A stretch of DNA of 64,000 bases from Phycisphaerae bacterium (GTDB lineage: Bacteria > Planctomycetota > Phycisphaerae > UBA1845 > Fen-1342): assembly GCA_022072445.1 (NCBI GenBank), contig JAJVHV010000001.1:124001-188000 (forward strand). The letters are read 5' to 3'. The notes beneath the pieces are model-generated. The model searched no databases. It worked only from the letters and a program-made list of their open reading frames with translations, and was not told where the DNA came from. A program made the position numbers and the translations under genes. The first letter of the stretch is position 1; each line of letters begins with the position of its first letter. Positions 1-8,790 of this stretch are shown piece after piece.

Positions 1-237
1 GCGGCCGTCTGCTTGCTGAAGAACCCCGGCGACCCGATCCTGTACAACTGCAACACGAATCTCAACCGCGATTACAGCCCCTATCCATTCCACGACTGGT
101 GGCGCGATCTCGGCCGGCCGCTGGCGCCCTGCTACTGGGACGGCTTCGCCGTGCGGCGCGATTTCGAAAACGGCTCGATCGAGCTCGACATCCACACGCC
201 TCAACCCATCGTGCGGCTCTACTGGTCGGCAAGCTGA
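1..237 (+). CDS. C-terminal fragment, possible glycoside hydrolase-like protein
   Basis: The frame is open from base 1 to a TGA at 235-237, so only the last 78 residues of a longer protein are in the window. The fragment is rich in aromatic residues (SPYPFHDWWRDLG, CYWDG) and ends RRDFENGSIELDIHTP followed by a short beta-strand-like tail. An arginine plus 'FENG' near the C-terminus followed by hydrophobic strands is common at the end of putative bacterial glycoside hydrolases of the GHL type, and a sugar-transport ATPase lies next to it. The family assignment is an inference from a short tail; that this is a real coding end is more secure. Confidence 0.5.
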   Translation, partial: AAVCLLKNPGDPILYNCNTNLNRDYSPYPFHDWWRDLGRPLAPCYWDGFAVRRDFENGSIELDIHTPQPIVRLYWSAS

Positions 238-330
238 ATGCAGCGATGCAGCGCGGCATGCGCTCGCCTCCAGGCGTGAGCGTGCTGCGCGCCGGCAACC
301 CAATCGTGCGCGCGGGACGCACTCGCCGCG

Positions 331-1911
331 TCAGGCACCGCGCCCCACTTGCCCCGTTGCCAGCCGCATGATCGACTCCTCGTCGGCTTCGCGCCGCGCG
401 AGCGCGCCCGCGATGCGCCCCTCGTGCATCACCAGCACGCGATCCGACATCCCCAGAATCTCTTCCATCTCGCTGCTGATCATCAGCACCGCGGCACCCT
501 CCGCCAGCAGCGCGTCGATCAGCCGGTAAATTTCAGCCCGCGCCCCCACGTCGACGCCGCGCGTCGGCTCATCCAGAATCAGCACCGCCGGCCGCATGTC
601 CAGCCACTTGCCCAGCGCCACCTTCTGCTGATTCCCGCCCGAGAGCAGACGCGTCGCCTGCTCGATCGACGGCGTCCGCACGCCCAGCCGCTCGCAGGCC
701 GCCTGCGACTCGCGCTTCTCCCGCCGCCGGTCGATCAGCCCCACCCGGCTGAGCTGCCCCATCCGCGGAAGCGTCAGGTTCTCGCGCACCGACATGTCCA
801 GCACCAGCCCCTGCGCCTTGCGGTCCTCCGGCACCAGCACCACCCCCGCCGCAACCGCGGCACGCGGACCGTCGATGCGCCGGTCGACGCCGTCAACCAG
901 CACGCGGCCGCCCGCGACTGGCTCCAAGCCGACCAGTGCCCGCGCCATCCGGCTGCGACCCGCGCCGACCAGCCCGGCTACGCCGACGATCTCGCCCGCC
1001 CGCAGCTCGAGCGACAGCGAAATGCCCGGTCGCAACGCGAGCCGCAGCTCGCTGACGCGCAGCCGCACGCGATCCTGCTGTGCGCTGCTGCGGTGGCCGA
1101 ACGACGCCAGCTCGCGCCCCACCATCCGCGCAATGATCGCTTCCGGACGGATGTCGCCACCCGTCAGCTCGCCCGCGTTCTTCCCATCGCGCAGGACGGC
1201 GACGCGATCGGCGACACGCTGCACCTCGCCCAGCCGATGCGAAATGTACAGAACGCTTACGCCCCCATCGCGTAGTTCGCCGATCAGGTCGAAGAGCCGC
1301 TCCGCGTCCGCCGCCGATAGGCTCGACGTCGGCTCGTCCATCAGCAGGATGCGCGCCCCGATCGACAGCGCCCGCGCGATCTCGACCAGTTGCTTCTGGC
1401 CCAGCGACAGCTCGCTCACGGGCGTCAGCGGCGAGCTGGACAGCCCGACGCGCCGCAGCCACTGCCCCGCCTCGCCGCGCATCCGCCGCCCGTCGAGCCA
1501 GCCGGCCCGCCGCAGCAGCCCGCCGCCGAACCCTCCCGCGGCGCTCAGCGGCTCGCGCCCCAGAAAGATGTTCGAGGCGATGTCCAGGTTGTCCAGGATG
1601 CTGATTTCCTGGTGAATCAACGCCACGCCCAGCGCCGTCGCGTCGCGCGGCGACGCAAGCTCCACCACGCGCCCATTCAGCCGGATTTCGCCCGCGTCCG
1701 GCGGGAGAATGCCAGCGATGATCCGCATCAGCGTGGACTTGCCGGCCCCGTTTTCACCCACCAGCGCCAGCACTTCGCCCCGACCCACCGACAGACTCAC
1801 GTCGTGCAAGGCGCGCACGCCCGGAAACGACTTGCCGATGCCATGCAAGTCGAGAATGGGTTCGCCGGCGATCGGCGCGTGCCGGTCAGATGGCAGCGAG
1901 GCGGCATGCAT
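331..1911 (-). CDS. Sugar ABC transporter ATP-binding protein (RbsA/MglA/XylG type)
   Basis: This is a duplicated ABC ATPase that would power import of a monosaccharide through a CUT2-type permease. The first nucleotide-binding domain has Walker A GENGAGKST (about residues 52-60), signature LSLGQKQ and Walker B ILLMDEPTSS. The second has the usual degenerate P-loop GLVGAGRSRM, signature LLSGGNQQK and Walker B VLILDEPTRGVD. This asymmetry is typical of RbsA/MglA/XylG, as is a length near 500 residues. The start is taken as ATG at 1911; an in-frame GTG at 1929 adds six residues and neither has a clear ribosome binding site. No permease or substrate-binding gene lies beside it: the flanking genes are on the other strand. 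Confidence 0.92.
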   Translation of the reverse strand: MHAASLPSDRHAPIAGEPILDLHGIGKSFPGVRALHDVSLSVGRGEVLALVGENGAGKSTLMRIIAGILPPDAGEIRLNGRVVELASPRDATALGVALIHQEISILDNLDIASNIFLGREPLSAAGGFGGGLLRRAGWLDGRRMRGEAGQWLRRVGLSSSPLTPVSELSLGQKQLVEIARALSIGARILLMDEPTSSLSAADAERLFDLIGELRDGGVSVLYISHRLGEVQRVADRVAVLRDGKNAGELTGGDIRPEAIIARMVGRELASFGHRSSAQQDRVRLRVSELRLALRPGISLSLELRAGEIVGVAGLVGAGRSRMARALVGLEPVAGGRVLVDGVDRRIDGPRAAVAAGVVLVPEDRKAQGLVLDMSVRENLTLPRMGQLSRVGLIDRRREKRESQAACERLGVRTPSIEQATRLLSGGNQQKVALGKWLDMRPAVLILDEPTRGVDVGARAEIYRLIDALLAEGAAVLMISSEMEEILGMSDRVLVMHEGRIAGALARREADEESIMRLATGQVGRGA

Positions 1912-2115
1912 GGGCCGGTAGTGTAGCACGACCCATTCCCAGGCGTGTCATCGCCAGCCCGCTCACGTGCCCAGCGAACCGGCCGCCGCTGCGAGTGCGA
2001 GAAATATCTCCGGCAGCGTGTCCAAGCCAGGTCGAAAGCCCCAGTACATGCCGTGAAGGTTGCGACCGCCGCGACCTGACAACGAACAGCAACGCAAAGC
2101 CCGAAGGACAAACCC

Positions 2116-3690
2116 ATGAACGCTCGCAATCGCCTGAACGCCCGCAATCGTCGGAACGTGTCGCTGGTGCTGTGCCTGGCCGCCCTCGTCTCCGCCGCCC
2201 GCGCCCCGCTGGCCCTGGGCCAGTCCCCGCCGGAGTCCTTTCCCATCATCCGCATCAACACGACCGATAATCTGTCACAAAACGTGCTGCCCGCAATCTG
2301 GGCCGACGCCGGCTACGGCGAGTGGAACTTCGACGCCCAGACGTTGCAGAACGACAGCATGGTGGTCGGAATCGAGGGGCTCTGCGACGCGACGCTGACG
2401 CTTTTCACGTCCCTCGACTCGACGCACATCAGCGTCCCGCTCGACGCCGACAGCGTGCAGATCTCGTTCAAGGCCGCCACCAGCGGCAACGGCCGCGTGA
2501 AGTGCACGCTCTCGCTCCCCGACGCCACGCTCGACAGCGGCCTGTTTGTCATGACCGGCGCCGATGCCGACTGCATCATCCCCGATGAGTGGCTCGGCTT
2601 CGTCGGCCTCGCCGATCACTTCTCCGTGACCGCCACGGGCCTGACCGTCGATCTGGACGTCACGCTCGAGCACAACGACGGTCTGAAGGTCAAGACCGTG
2701 CACGAATTCAAAGTCCGCATCGGCAGCATCGAGATCGAAGACAGCAGCTTTCTGATCGAAGTGGCCGACTTTTTCGCCGGCGTCGCGCACTTCTTCGGCC
2801 TGAGCAGCGGCGACAATTTCAGCAAGTGCGCGACCAGCGTGGTCAACGGCGTCCTCAGCACGTCATTCATGTTCAAGAACGACGTCAAGGCGATCGTCAA
2901 CGAGGCGCTCGCCGAGCACACCGAGCTGCTCGGTTACTCCGCCACGCTGCCCTGCACCGACAACGTCAAGATGGCGATCGGCTGCCACCTCGACTATCTC
3001 TGGTCCAGCAGCAGCCAGTTCATCGCCGGCTGGAACTTCAAGACCCTTCAGGCCGTCAACGGCATCGACCCCGGCTTCCCCTACTCGCCCCTGAGCCGTC
3101 CGGCCGAGGACTTCAAGTACAACACCCCCAAGGGCGACATGCAGGTCTTCGTCCCGCTCATGATGATCGACCGCTTCGGTTACGAACTGTGCCGCGGCGG
3201 CGTGTTCACCAAGGTGTTCGCCGTGACTCTGCCGGACCCAATCAACCAGAAGTTCGCCATGACCGTCAAGCCGCGCGGCTGCCCGCGCGCCACCGCCGAC
3301 GCCACCTCGCAGAAGCGCATCACGCTTTCCATGCCGATCGAATTCGGCGGCGCCAGTTCGAGCGGTGCGAAGATGGCCGGCTCCGCCGACCTGTCCATCA
3401 CCTTCGAGTTCGGCGTGCGGTCCAATCGCAAGCTCTACGCCCGCCCGGTCCGAGCGACACTGGCGAATCTGCGCGGCGAAGTGACCTACCTGGGCGTCCG
3501 CAAGGACCTGGCGCCCTACGCCCGCGACATCGAACAGGGCATGGCCTCTGACCTGCTGAGCCGCATTCGCGAAGTCACGCTGATCCCGGCAGTGACCACC
3601 GTCAGCGACTCGGTGCAACTGGTGCTCACTTCGCTGAGCGTCGGCACGCGGTACATCGACTTCGGGCTCGAGTTCCAAGTCGCCGAGTAA
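2116..3690 (+). CDS. Secreted protein of unknown function
   Basis: 524 residues. The N-terminus has a basic stretch (NARNRLNARNRRN) followed by a hydrophobic core (LVLCLAALVSAARAPLALG) and an AxG/Q-like cleavage region near residue 36, so it is exported. The mature part is rich in beta-prone sequence and holds several cysteines, with no motif I recognise. An AAGGA element lies about 8 bases before the ATG. A strong hairpin terminator begins about 30 bases after the stop, so this is probably a single-gene unit. It is not a sugar-binding protein by appearance, although it sits beside the ABC ATPase gene. Confidence 0.8.
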   Translation: MNARNRLNARNRRNVSLVLCLAALVSAARAPLALGQSPPESFPIIRINTTDNLSQNVLPAIWADAGYGEWNFDAQTLQNDSMVVGIEGLCDATLTLFTSLDSTHISVPLDADSVQISFKAATSGNGRVKCTLSLPDATLDSGLFVMTGADADCIIPDEWLGFVGLADHFSVTATGLTVDLDVTLEHNDGLKVKTVHEFKVRIGSIEIEDSSFLIEVADFFAGVAHFFGLSSGDNFSKCATSVVNGVLSTSFMFKNDVKAIVNEALAEHTELLGYSATLPCTDNVKMAIGCHLDYLWSSSSQFIAGWNFKTLQAVNGIDPGFPYSPLSRPAEDFKYNTPKGDMQVFVPLMMIDRFGYELCRGGVFTKVFAVTLPDPINQKFAMTVKPRGCPRATADATSQKRITLSMPIEFGGASSSGAKMAGSADLSITFEFGVRSNRKLYARPVRATLANLRGEVTYLGVRKDLAPYARDIEQGMASDLLSRIREVTLIPAVTTVSDSVQLVLTSLSVGTRYIDFGLEFQVAE

Positions 3691-3717
3691 TCCCGGCCAG
3701 CGCACCAGCTTCACACC

Positions 3718-3755
3718 GCGCGGGGAGGGTCCATGCGACCCTCCCCGCCGTTTTC
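3718..3755 (+). terminator. Rho-independent terminator after the secreted-protein gene
   Basis: A perfect 11-bp inverted repeat (3721-3731 CGGGGAGGGTC pairing with 3737-3747) with a 5-base loop CATGC is followed by CCGTTTTCT. It lies about 30 bases past the stop at 3690. Confidence 0.8.
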
Positions 3756-3784
3756 TGCGCACCGCCGTGCCCACGGCCGCGGAC

Positions 3785-3811
3785 TTGACTTCCTAACAAA
3801 AACCGTATAAA
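3785..3811 (+). promoter_or_regulatory. Candidate sigma-70 promoter before the radical SAM gene
   Basis: TTGACT at 3785-3790 and TATAAA at 3806-3811 are separated by 15 bases, shorter than the ideal 17. The A/T-rich stretch stands out against its surroundings and lies just after a terminator and 131 bases before the next start codon. Any transcript would carry the octamer array in its leader. Confidence 0.35.
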
Positions 3812-3819
3812 AGGTAGAA

Positions 3820-3891
3820 GGGACGAAGGGACGAAGGGACGAAGGGACGAAGGGACGAAGGGACGAAGGGACGAAGGGACAAAGGGACGAA
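3820..3891. repeat. Octamer tandem array, 9 x GGGACGAA
   Basis: Nine contiguous copies of the 8-base unit GGGACGAA begin at 3820 and repeat every 8 bases. The eighth (3876-3883) is GGGACAAA; the rest are identical. The array sits between the candidate promoter and the start codon of the radical SAM gene. A related sequence (GCGACGAAGC-like) occurs inside the kinase pseudogene near 13090. Confidence 0.95.
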
Positions 3892-3941
3892 GGGGCAGGC
3901 GACAACCGGAGAGTGCAGCCGGTGAGTCGGACGACGGTGTC

Positions 3942-5072
3942 ATGAAGCGCATCGAGAACCCGCCCAACCCGTACCTGAGCGCCCATCGCGAATGGCTCGA
4001 GCCGCCGCCCGCCGTGGCGCTCGAAGTCTACCAGGACGACTCCCGCAACATCCTGAGTCACAACGACAGCCCCGACATTCCCTTTCGCTGGAGCGTCAAT
4101 CCCTACCGCGGCTGCCAGCACGCCTGCGCCTACTGCTACGCCCGGCCCACGCACGAGTATCTCGGCTTCGGCGCCGGAACCGACTTCGACACACGCCTCA
4201 CCGTCAAGCCCGACGCCGCCGCACTCCTCGCGCGCGCCTTCTCACGCAAGACCTGGCAGCGCGAATCGGTCGCCTTCGGCGGCGTGACCGACTGCTACCA
4301 GCCGCTCGAAGCCGTCTGGCGGGTCACGCGCGCCTGCCTCGAAGTCTGCCGCGACTTCGCAAATCCGCTCGCCATCGTCACCAAGTCGTACCTGGTCGTC
4401 CGCGACATCGACCTGTTGACGCAGATCAGCCGGCGCGCCAGCGCCTCGGTCCACATCAGCATCCCCTTCGCCGACGCCGCCCTCGCCCGCCAGATCGAGC
4501 CGCACGCCCCTTCGCCGCAGCGCCGCTTCGAAGCCCTGCGGCTGCTGCGCCAGGCCGGCGTCGACGCCTCGGTCTTCGTCGCCCCCATCATCCCGGGACT
4601 GAACGACCGCGACATACCCGCCATCCTCGAACAGGCCGCCGAATGCGGCGCCAATGGCGCCAGCTACGTCGCCCTGCGCCTCCCCGGCAGCACACAGCCC
4701 GTCTTCCTCGAACGCCTGCGACGCGAACTCCCGCTCCAGGCCGCTCGCATCGAAAAACGCATCCGCGACATCCGCGGCGGCCGCCTCGACGACGCCCGCT
4801 TTGGCTGCCGCATGACCGGCACCGGCCCCTACTGGGACGCCATCCGCCAGTTGTTCGATTCCACCGCCCGGCGGCTGGGGCTCGACGACGATTCGCTCGC
4901 GCGGCGTTGCGCCGAGCACGCGCAGGCTACGCCGGGCTCGGATTGCGGCAGCCACACACAAGAGACGTCCGCGGCTTCACGTGCCGGACCGCCCGCGCCG
5001 GCCGGTGCGGCCCGCGAGCCCGCCGCCGCGGCGCGGCGGTCCGCGGCGACCGGTCAGTTGGAGCTGTTCTGA
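3942..5072 (+). CDS. PA0069-family radical SAM protein
   Basis: 376 residues. The radical SAM cysteines are C58, C62 and C65 in the CxxxCxxC motif GCQHACAYCYAR, followed by HEYLGFGAGTDFDT, which is characteristic of the PA0069/Rv2578c family related to spore photoproduct lyase. The [4Fe-4S]-SAM enzyme presumably generates a 5'-deoxyadenosyl radical; the substrate is unknown for this family. A TIM-barrel pattern continues to about residue 300 (for example VFVAPIIPGLNDRDI). The tail is low-complexity Ala/Arg/Pro and ends GQLELF, an ending common in the family. The upstream leader holds the octamer array. There is no operon partner on either side. Confidence 0.9.
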   Translation: MKRIENPPNPYLSAHREWLEPPPAVALEVYQDDSRNILSHNDSPDIPFRWSVNPYRGCQHACAYCYARPTHEYLGFGAGTDFDTRLTVKPDAAALLARAFSRKTWQRESVAFGGVTDCYQPLEAVWRVTRACLEVCRDFANPLAIVTKSYLVVRDIDLLTQISRRASASVHISIPFADAALARQIEPHAPSPQRRFEALRLLRQAGVDASVFVAPIIPGLNDRDIPAILEQAAECGANGASYVALRLPGSTQPVFLERLRRELPLQAARIEKRIRDIRGGRLDDARFGCRMTGTGPYWDAIRQLFDSTARRLGLDDDSLARRCAEHAQATPGSDCGSHTQETSAASRAGPPAPAGAAREPAAAARRSAATGQLELF

Positions 5073-5216
5073 GCCGCCGGCTTGCAACTCGCCTTCGCCT
5101 CGAATAGGCTTAGCCGTGCTTGGCACGCGCACGATCGGTCGGCGCAAGGTCGGGCCTCACGGATGAGCCCGCGGGCGCGCGACGCGCCTGCGGCAGCAGA
5201 GTGGGAGTCGGCAGTC

Positions 5217-5924
5217 ATGAAAGCCTATCGTTGCTCTTGGGGTCTCTTGTCGGGTGTTGTGCTTCTGGCCGTGACCACCGGCTGTGGTCCGGACGCGAAG
5301 CAGATGCAGATCGATGCTCAGCAGGATCGCATCGCCGAGCTTGAACGGCAGAAGGGCGATCTCGAACAGCGGCTCGCGTCTTCGATGCGCGACGCTGATC
5401 AGGCCCGCGCCTCGCTGGCCGAGCTGCGCCGTCAGCTCGACGAAGCCCAGCGGCAGCTCGCGGCCCGCCCGGAACTGCCCGAAGGTTGGCAGGGCCGCGG
5501 CGCCTACGCCTGGACGAACCTGAGCGAAGATATCCTGTTCGATTCCGGCAAGAACGCGCTCAAGGGTGAAGGCGCTCGGCTGGTGGCCGAGACCGCCCGC
5601 ACCATCCAGAGTCGCTTCGCCGATATGGACGTCTGGGTCATCGGCCATACCGACACCGATCCGATCAAGCACTCCGCCAAGCTCTGGAAGGACAACCTCG
5701 ACCTCAGTCAGGGCCGCGCCCACACCGTCGCGCACGAGCTCATGAAGCTCGGCCTCGAACCGCGCACCATCATCGCCGGTGGCCAGGGCGAGTTCGCGCC
5801 GCTGGCCGACAACGCCAGTAAGGAAGGCAAGTCTCGCAATCGCCGCGTGCAGATCGTCGTCGTGCCCCCGCTGAATTCAGCCCCCGCCCCGGCCGAACGG
5901 GCCGCCGGCGGCGAACCGCAGTAG
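5217..5924 (+). CDS. OmpA/Pal-like outer-membrane lipoprotein
   Basis: 235 residues. A lipoprotein signal ends LLAVTTGC with C23 as the lipidated cysteine. Residues about 28-90 are a charged, heptad-like coiled coil (RIAELERQKGDLEQRL). The C-terminal OmpA domain (from about residue 100) has the peptidoglycan-binding signature VIGHTDTDPIK and NRRVQIVVVPP. The likely role is to tie the outer membrane to peptidoglycan. The start at 5217 places the signal peptide at the N-terminus and follows GGGAGT; an upstream in-frame ATG at 5082 would add an implausible 45-residue leader. A terminator follows at 5981. Confidence 0.88.
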   Translation: MKAYRCSWGLLSGVVLLAVTTGCGPDAKQMQIDAQQDRIAELERQKGDLEQRLASSMRDADQARASLAELRRQLDEAQRQLAARPELPEGWQGRGAYAWTNLSEDILFDSGKNALKGEGARLVAETARTIQSRFADMDVWVIGHTDTDPIKHSAKLWKDNLDLSQGRAHTVAHELMKLGLEPRTIIAGGQGEFAPLADNASKEGKSRNRRVQIVVVPPLNSAPAPAERAAGGEPQ

Positions 5925-5980
5925 CCCTGCTCGCCGCGGATTTCGTCTTTCGCGGCGGATTTCGGTCAATCGAAACACGC

Positions 5981-6014
5981 GACGGACGAGCCACGTGCTC
6001 GTCCGTCTGTTTTG
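5981..6014 (+). terminator. Rho-independent terminator after the OmpA-like gene
   Basis: A perfect 11-bp stem (5981-5991 GACGGACGAGC with 5997-6007) and a CACGT loop are followed by TGTTTTG. It lies 56 bases past the stop. Confidence 0.75.
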
Positions 6015-6015
6015 T

Positions 6016-6335
6016 GGAGAGCAGCCGCCCCGGCTGAACTCCCCGTTCGCACTCCCAGTTCACGCCCCTGAGTTCGGCACTCTGCATTCTGCATTCTTCA
6101 TTCCGCATGGCCGTTGGAGAGCAGCCGCCCCCGGCTGAACTCCCCGTTTGCTCTCCCAGTTCACGCCCCTGAATTCTGCACTCTGCATTCTGCATTCTGC
6201 ATTCTTCATTCCGCATGGCCGTTGGAGAGCAGCCGCCCCGGCTGAACTCCCCGCTCGCACTCCCAGTTCACGCCCCTGAATTCTGCACTCTGCATTCTGC
6301 ATTCTTCATTCTTCATTCTGCATTCTTCATTTTGC
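6016..6335. repeat. Three tandem ~100-112 bp units with an internal 7-bp repeat
   Basis: Units begin at 6016, 6116 and 6224 with GGAGAGCAGCCGCC and share the same body (CGGCTGAACTCCCCG...CTCCCAGTTCACGCCCCTGA). Each ends in a run of heptamers of the form CATTCTG or CATTCTT, and heptamer number differs between units. The last run reaches the 3' end of moaC: its stop codon (6327-6329 on the minus strand) lies inside a heptamer-like AATGAAG. Confidence 0.92.
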
Positions 6336-6818
6336 GTCGCGCCGCCACGGCCCCGACTTCCCGCCCTGCTTCTCTTCGAGCTGGATCGGACCAATCACCA
6401 TGTCCTTGCTCACCGACTTGCACATGTCGTAGATCGTCACCGCCGCGATCGTCGCCCCCACCAACGCGTCGATCTCCACCCCGGTCTTCGATTCGACCCG
6501 CGTCTCGACCGTGATTCGCAGCGCGTCCGGCGGCAGCGGTTCGATGCGAACGTCGACGAACTCCGGCGACAGCCCGTGACACAGCGGGATCAGCTCGGGT
6601 GTCCGCTTGGCCGCCAGAATGCCCGCGATCCGAGCCGTCGCGAACACGTCGCCCTTCGGCACCCCCTCGCCCATCAGCAGCCCGAACACCGCTGGCCCAA
6701 CACGCACCACGGCCGACGCCACCGCCCGCCGCTGCGTCGGCGATTTCGCCGAGACGTCGACCATCGAGATTTTCCCGGCGTCGTCGAGGTGTGTCAGTCG
6801 CTTGCCCGTATCGGCCAT
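6327..6818 (-). CDS. moaC: Cyclic pyranopterin monophosphate synthase MoaC
   Basis: 163 residues, the normal length. MoaC converts the 8-cyclo-GTP product of MoaA into cyclic pyranopterin monophosphate, the second step of molybdenum cofactor synthesis in the cytoplasm. Family hallmarks are LTHLDDAGKISMVDVSAK at the N-terminus, PELIPLCHGL with the conserved Cys-His around residues 77-80, SKTGVEIDALVGA, and YDMCKSVSKDMVI near the end. moaA and other moa genes are not adjacent. The upstream PLP-enzyme gene is on the same strand 40 bases away and may be co-transcribed. The 3' end runs into the heptamer array. Confidence 0.96.
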   Translation of the reverse strand: MADTGKRLTHLDDAGKISMVDVSAKSPTQRRAVASAVVRVGPAVFGLLMGEGVPKGDVFATARIAGILAAKRTPELIPLCHGLSPEFVDVRIEPLPPDALRITVETRVESKTGVEIDALVGATIAAVTIYDMCKSVSKDMVIGPIQLEEKQGGKSGPWRRDAK

Positions 6819-6858
6819 CGTGTGTTTGTCTCCGTTGCTGGGGGGAAGAATGTTGCGC

Positions 6859-7857
6859 TCAACGCCGCTCGCTCGCGAGCTGCTCCGGCCACGCGAAATC
6901 TGAAAAGATGCCCCCCGTGTGAATGAAGATCACCGGCCGCTCCCGCCCGAAGCGCCCGCCCCGCGCACCGTCCAGCAACGCGCAGAACGCCTTCCCCGTG
7001 TACACCGGGTCGAGCACGATCGCTTCCGAAGACGCCAGCTCGCGGATCGCCGCCAGCGCCGCCGGATACGGCCGCGCGTACCCCGGCCCGACGTATCCGT
7101 CGACAAACGCCAGGTCCGATTCATGGAACTCGATCGGCAACGCGTATTGCGCGATCGTCGCCCGGCACAGCCCTGCCGCCAGCCGTTGGTGATGCGCCAC
7201 GTCGTCGCTCACCGGCACCCCCCACAGCGCGACGTGCGTCAGCCGGTGCAGCAGCTTGCCCAGCAACAGGCCGGCGTACGTCCCGCCCGAGGAAACCGCC
7301 ACCAGCAGGTCGCAGGCCTGAATCCCACGCGCGTGAATCTGAACCGCCAGCTCGGCAATCCCCCGGATATACCCCCAGCAGCCCAGCGGATCGGATGCGC
7401 CCATCGGCGTCCAGCGCGGCCGGCGGCCGGCGGCCCGCAGCTCCTCCAGCACGCCCGCGACGATCGTCTCGCGCTGCTCATCGAATTGGGGCCGCGGATA
7501 CGAGCGAATCTCCGCCCCGAACAGAACGTCTAACAGGTGATTGCCCTGCGGCGCCCCGTGCGGCTCCGGCCGCAGCAGCAGCACACACCGCAACCCGCTC
7601 CGCGCACACGCCGCCGCCGTCGCACGGCAGTGATTCGACTGGGGCGTGCCCTCGGTCACCAGCGTGTCGCAGCCCGCCGCGATCGCCTCCGCCACCACGT
7701 ATTCGAGCTTGCGGACCTTGTTCCCCGAGGTTTCCAGCCCGGTCAGATCGTCGCGCTTCAGCAGAATCGCCGCGCCATTCAGCCGCGCCGAGAGCCGGTC
7801 CAGCGGCACCAGCGGCGTGGGAAGATTCGCAATTGAGATTCGTGGCGGCTCGTGCAC
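6859..7857 (-). CDS. D-cysteine desulfhydrase / ACC deaminase-family PLP enzyme
   Basis: 332 residues of a fold-type II PLP enzyme. The PLP lysine is K47 in LETSGNKVRKLEY, and VTEGTPQSNHCRATAAAC matches the substrate-binding loop of the D-cysteine desulfhydrase/1-aminocyclopropane-1-carboxylate deaminase family. SSGGTYAGLLLG is the phosphate-binding glycine loop and IFIHTGGIFSDF the C-terminal family signature. D-cysteine desulfhydrase would release pyruvate, sulfide and ammonia; which substrate is used cannot be told from sequence alone. It lies 40 bases upstream of moaC on the same strand. Confidence 0.85.
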   Translation of the reverse strand: MHEPPRISIANLPTPLVPLDRLSARLNGAAILLKRDDLTGLETSGNKVRKLEYVVAEAIAAGCDTLVTEGTPQSNHCRATAAACARSGLRCVLLLRPEPHGAPQGNHLLDVLFGAEIRSYPRPQFDEQRETIVAGVLEELRAAGRRPRWTPMGASDPLGCWGYIRGIAELAVQIHARGIQACDLLVAVSSGGTYAGLLLGKLLHRLTHVALWGVPVSDDVAHHQRLAAGLCRATIAQYALPIEFHESDLAFVDGYVGPGYARPYPAALAAIRELASSEAIVLDPVYTGKAFCALLDGARGGRFGRERPVIFIHTGGIFSDFAWPEQLASERR

Positions 7858-8112
7858 GCGCTTCTCACGTCAGACACCGGCCCCGCCGAAACGCCACGCG
7901 CAGCACTCCCGCCGCCGGCGTGCTGCTGATTCGGCGCGCCCCGGCGTCGCGCGGGGAGCATCGGCCGGCCGGTGCGAATGCCGCGCTCACAACGCGGCGA
8001 GCGCCCGTGTACGTTGCCCGGCTTCCGGCCGTGGTTGTTTCCCGTGGACGCCCGACGGAAAGCGCGCCGCGCCGAGCTTCGTTTCGACCGCGATCGCTTG
8101 CGCCGGTCGTCA

Positions 8113-8790
8113 CTAGCGGCCGTCCGACGTGCCCGGGTTGCACCACAGCTTGCCGGCGATCGGCTTCTGCATCTCTTGCAGATACTGATCGTGCGTCATC
8201 CATTCGGTGTGCCCGTCGATGCCGACCACTGTCGCTCCCTTGCCGTGCCGCTTGGTCAGCCCCTCGGTCGGGTAGCTCGAACCGTCGTTCCAGCCCGTCT
8301 CCTCCGCCTCCCAGAACACCAGCGCCTCCACCCGGAATTTCGGCACCTGAAACGACCAGCGCTCCCGCCCATAGCCCGCGATCGCACCGTTCATCAGGTA
8401 GCTCGTCACTTTGGCGCTCTTCTCGTGCGGCGGGTCGTGCTTGGGACAGTGATAGACGCCGGCTTCGGTCAGGTAGCGCCAGATCGAGCCGGTCTCGCGA
8501 TGCCACGGTTCGAACTTCTTCGGACGGATCGGCCCTTGATAGAGCCAGCCCAGCGCCGGGTCCTGCGACGCCCAGTTCGGCATCGGCATCGTGTCCCGAT
8601 AGTCGTTCACGTAGATCAGCACCGCCGTCATGAGCTGCTTCTGATTCGCGGCGCAGCGCACGCGCCACGCCGAGGCCTTCGCGTGCGCGATCGACGACGT
8701 GAGGATGGCCACCAGCAGCGCGATGATCGCAACCACCACGAGCAATTCAATCAACGTGAACGCCGCACGAGCACGCGAGTCTGAACGCAT
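8113..8790 (-). CDS. Type II secretion/type IV pilin-like pseudopilin with H-X9-DG tail
   Basis: 225 residues. The N-terminus RARAAFTLIELLVVVAIIALL is a prepilin leader with cleavage expected between A10 and F11 (alanine in place of the usual glycine) and E at mature position 5, then a single hydrophobic helix. Near the C-terminus, a histidine in TKRHGKGATVVGIDGH is followed nine residues later by DG, matching the planctomycete H-X9-DG-CTERM pattern. AAGGAG seven bases before the ATG at 8790 fixes the start; the frame stays open far upstream but that is chance in G+C-rich DNA. Large families of such proteins occur in planctomycetes, with function largely unknown. Confidence 0.88.
   Translation of the reverse strand: MRSDSRARAAFTLIELLVVVAIIALLVAILTSSIAHAKASAWRVRCAANQKQLMTAVLIYVNDYRDTMPMPNWASQDPALGWLYQGPIRPKKFEPWHRETGSIWRYLTEAGVYHCPKHDPPHEKSAKVTSYLMNGAIAGYGRERWSFQVPKFRVEALVFWEAEETGWNDGSSYPTEGLTKRHGKGATVVGIDGHTEWMTHDQYLQEMQKPIAGKLWCNPGTSDGR

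Noticed and set aside
3626-4154. Minus-strand frames with PFVPSSLR repeats
   Set aside because: They arise from the octamer array and run antisense to supported genes.
6060-6394. Short minus-strand frames encoding NAECRMQ repeats
   Set aside because: These are translations of the heptamer microsatellite; different frames give similar peptides and no start signal is present.
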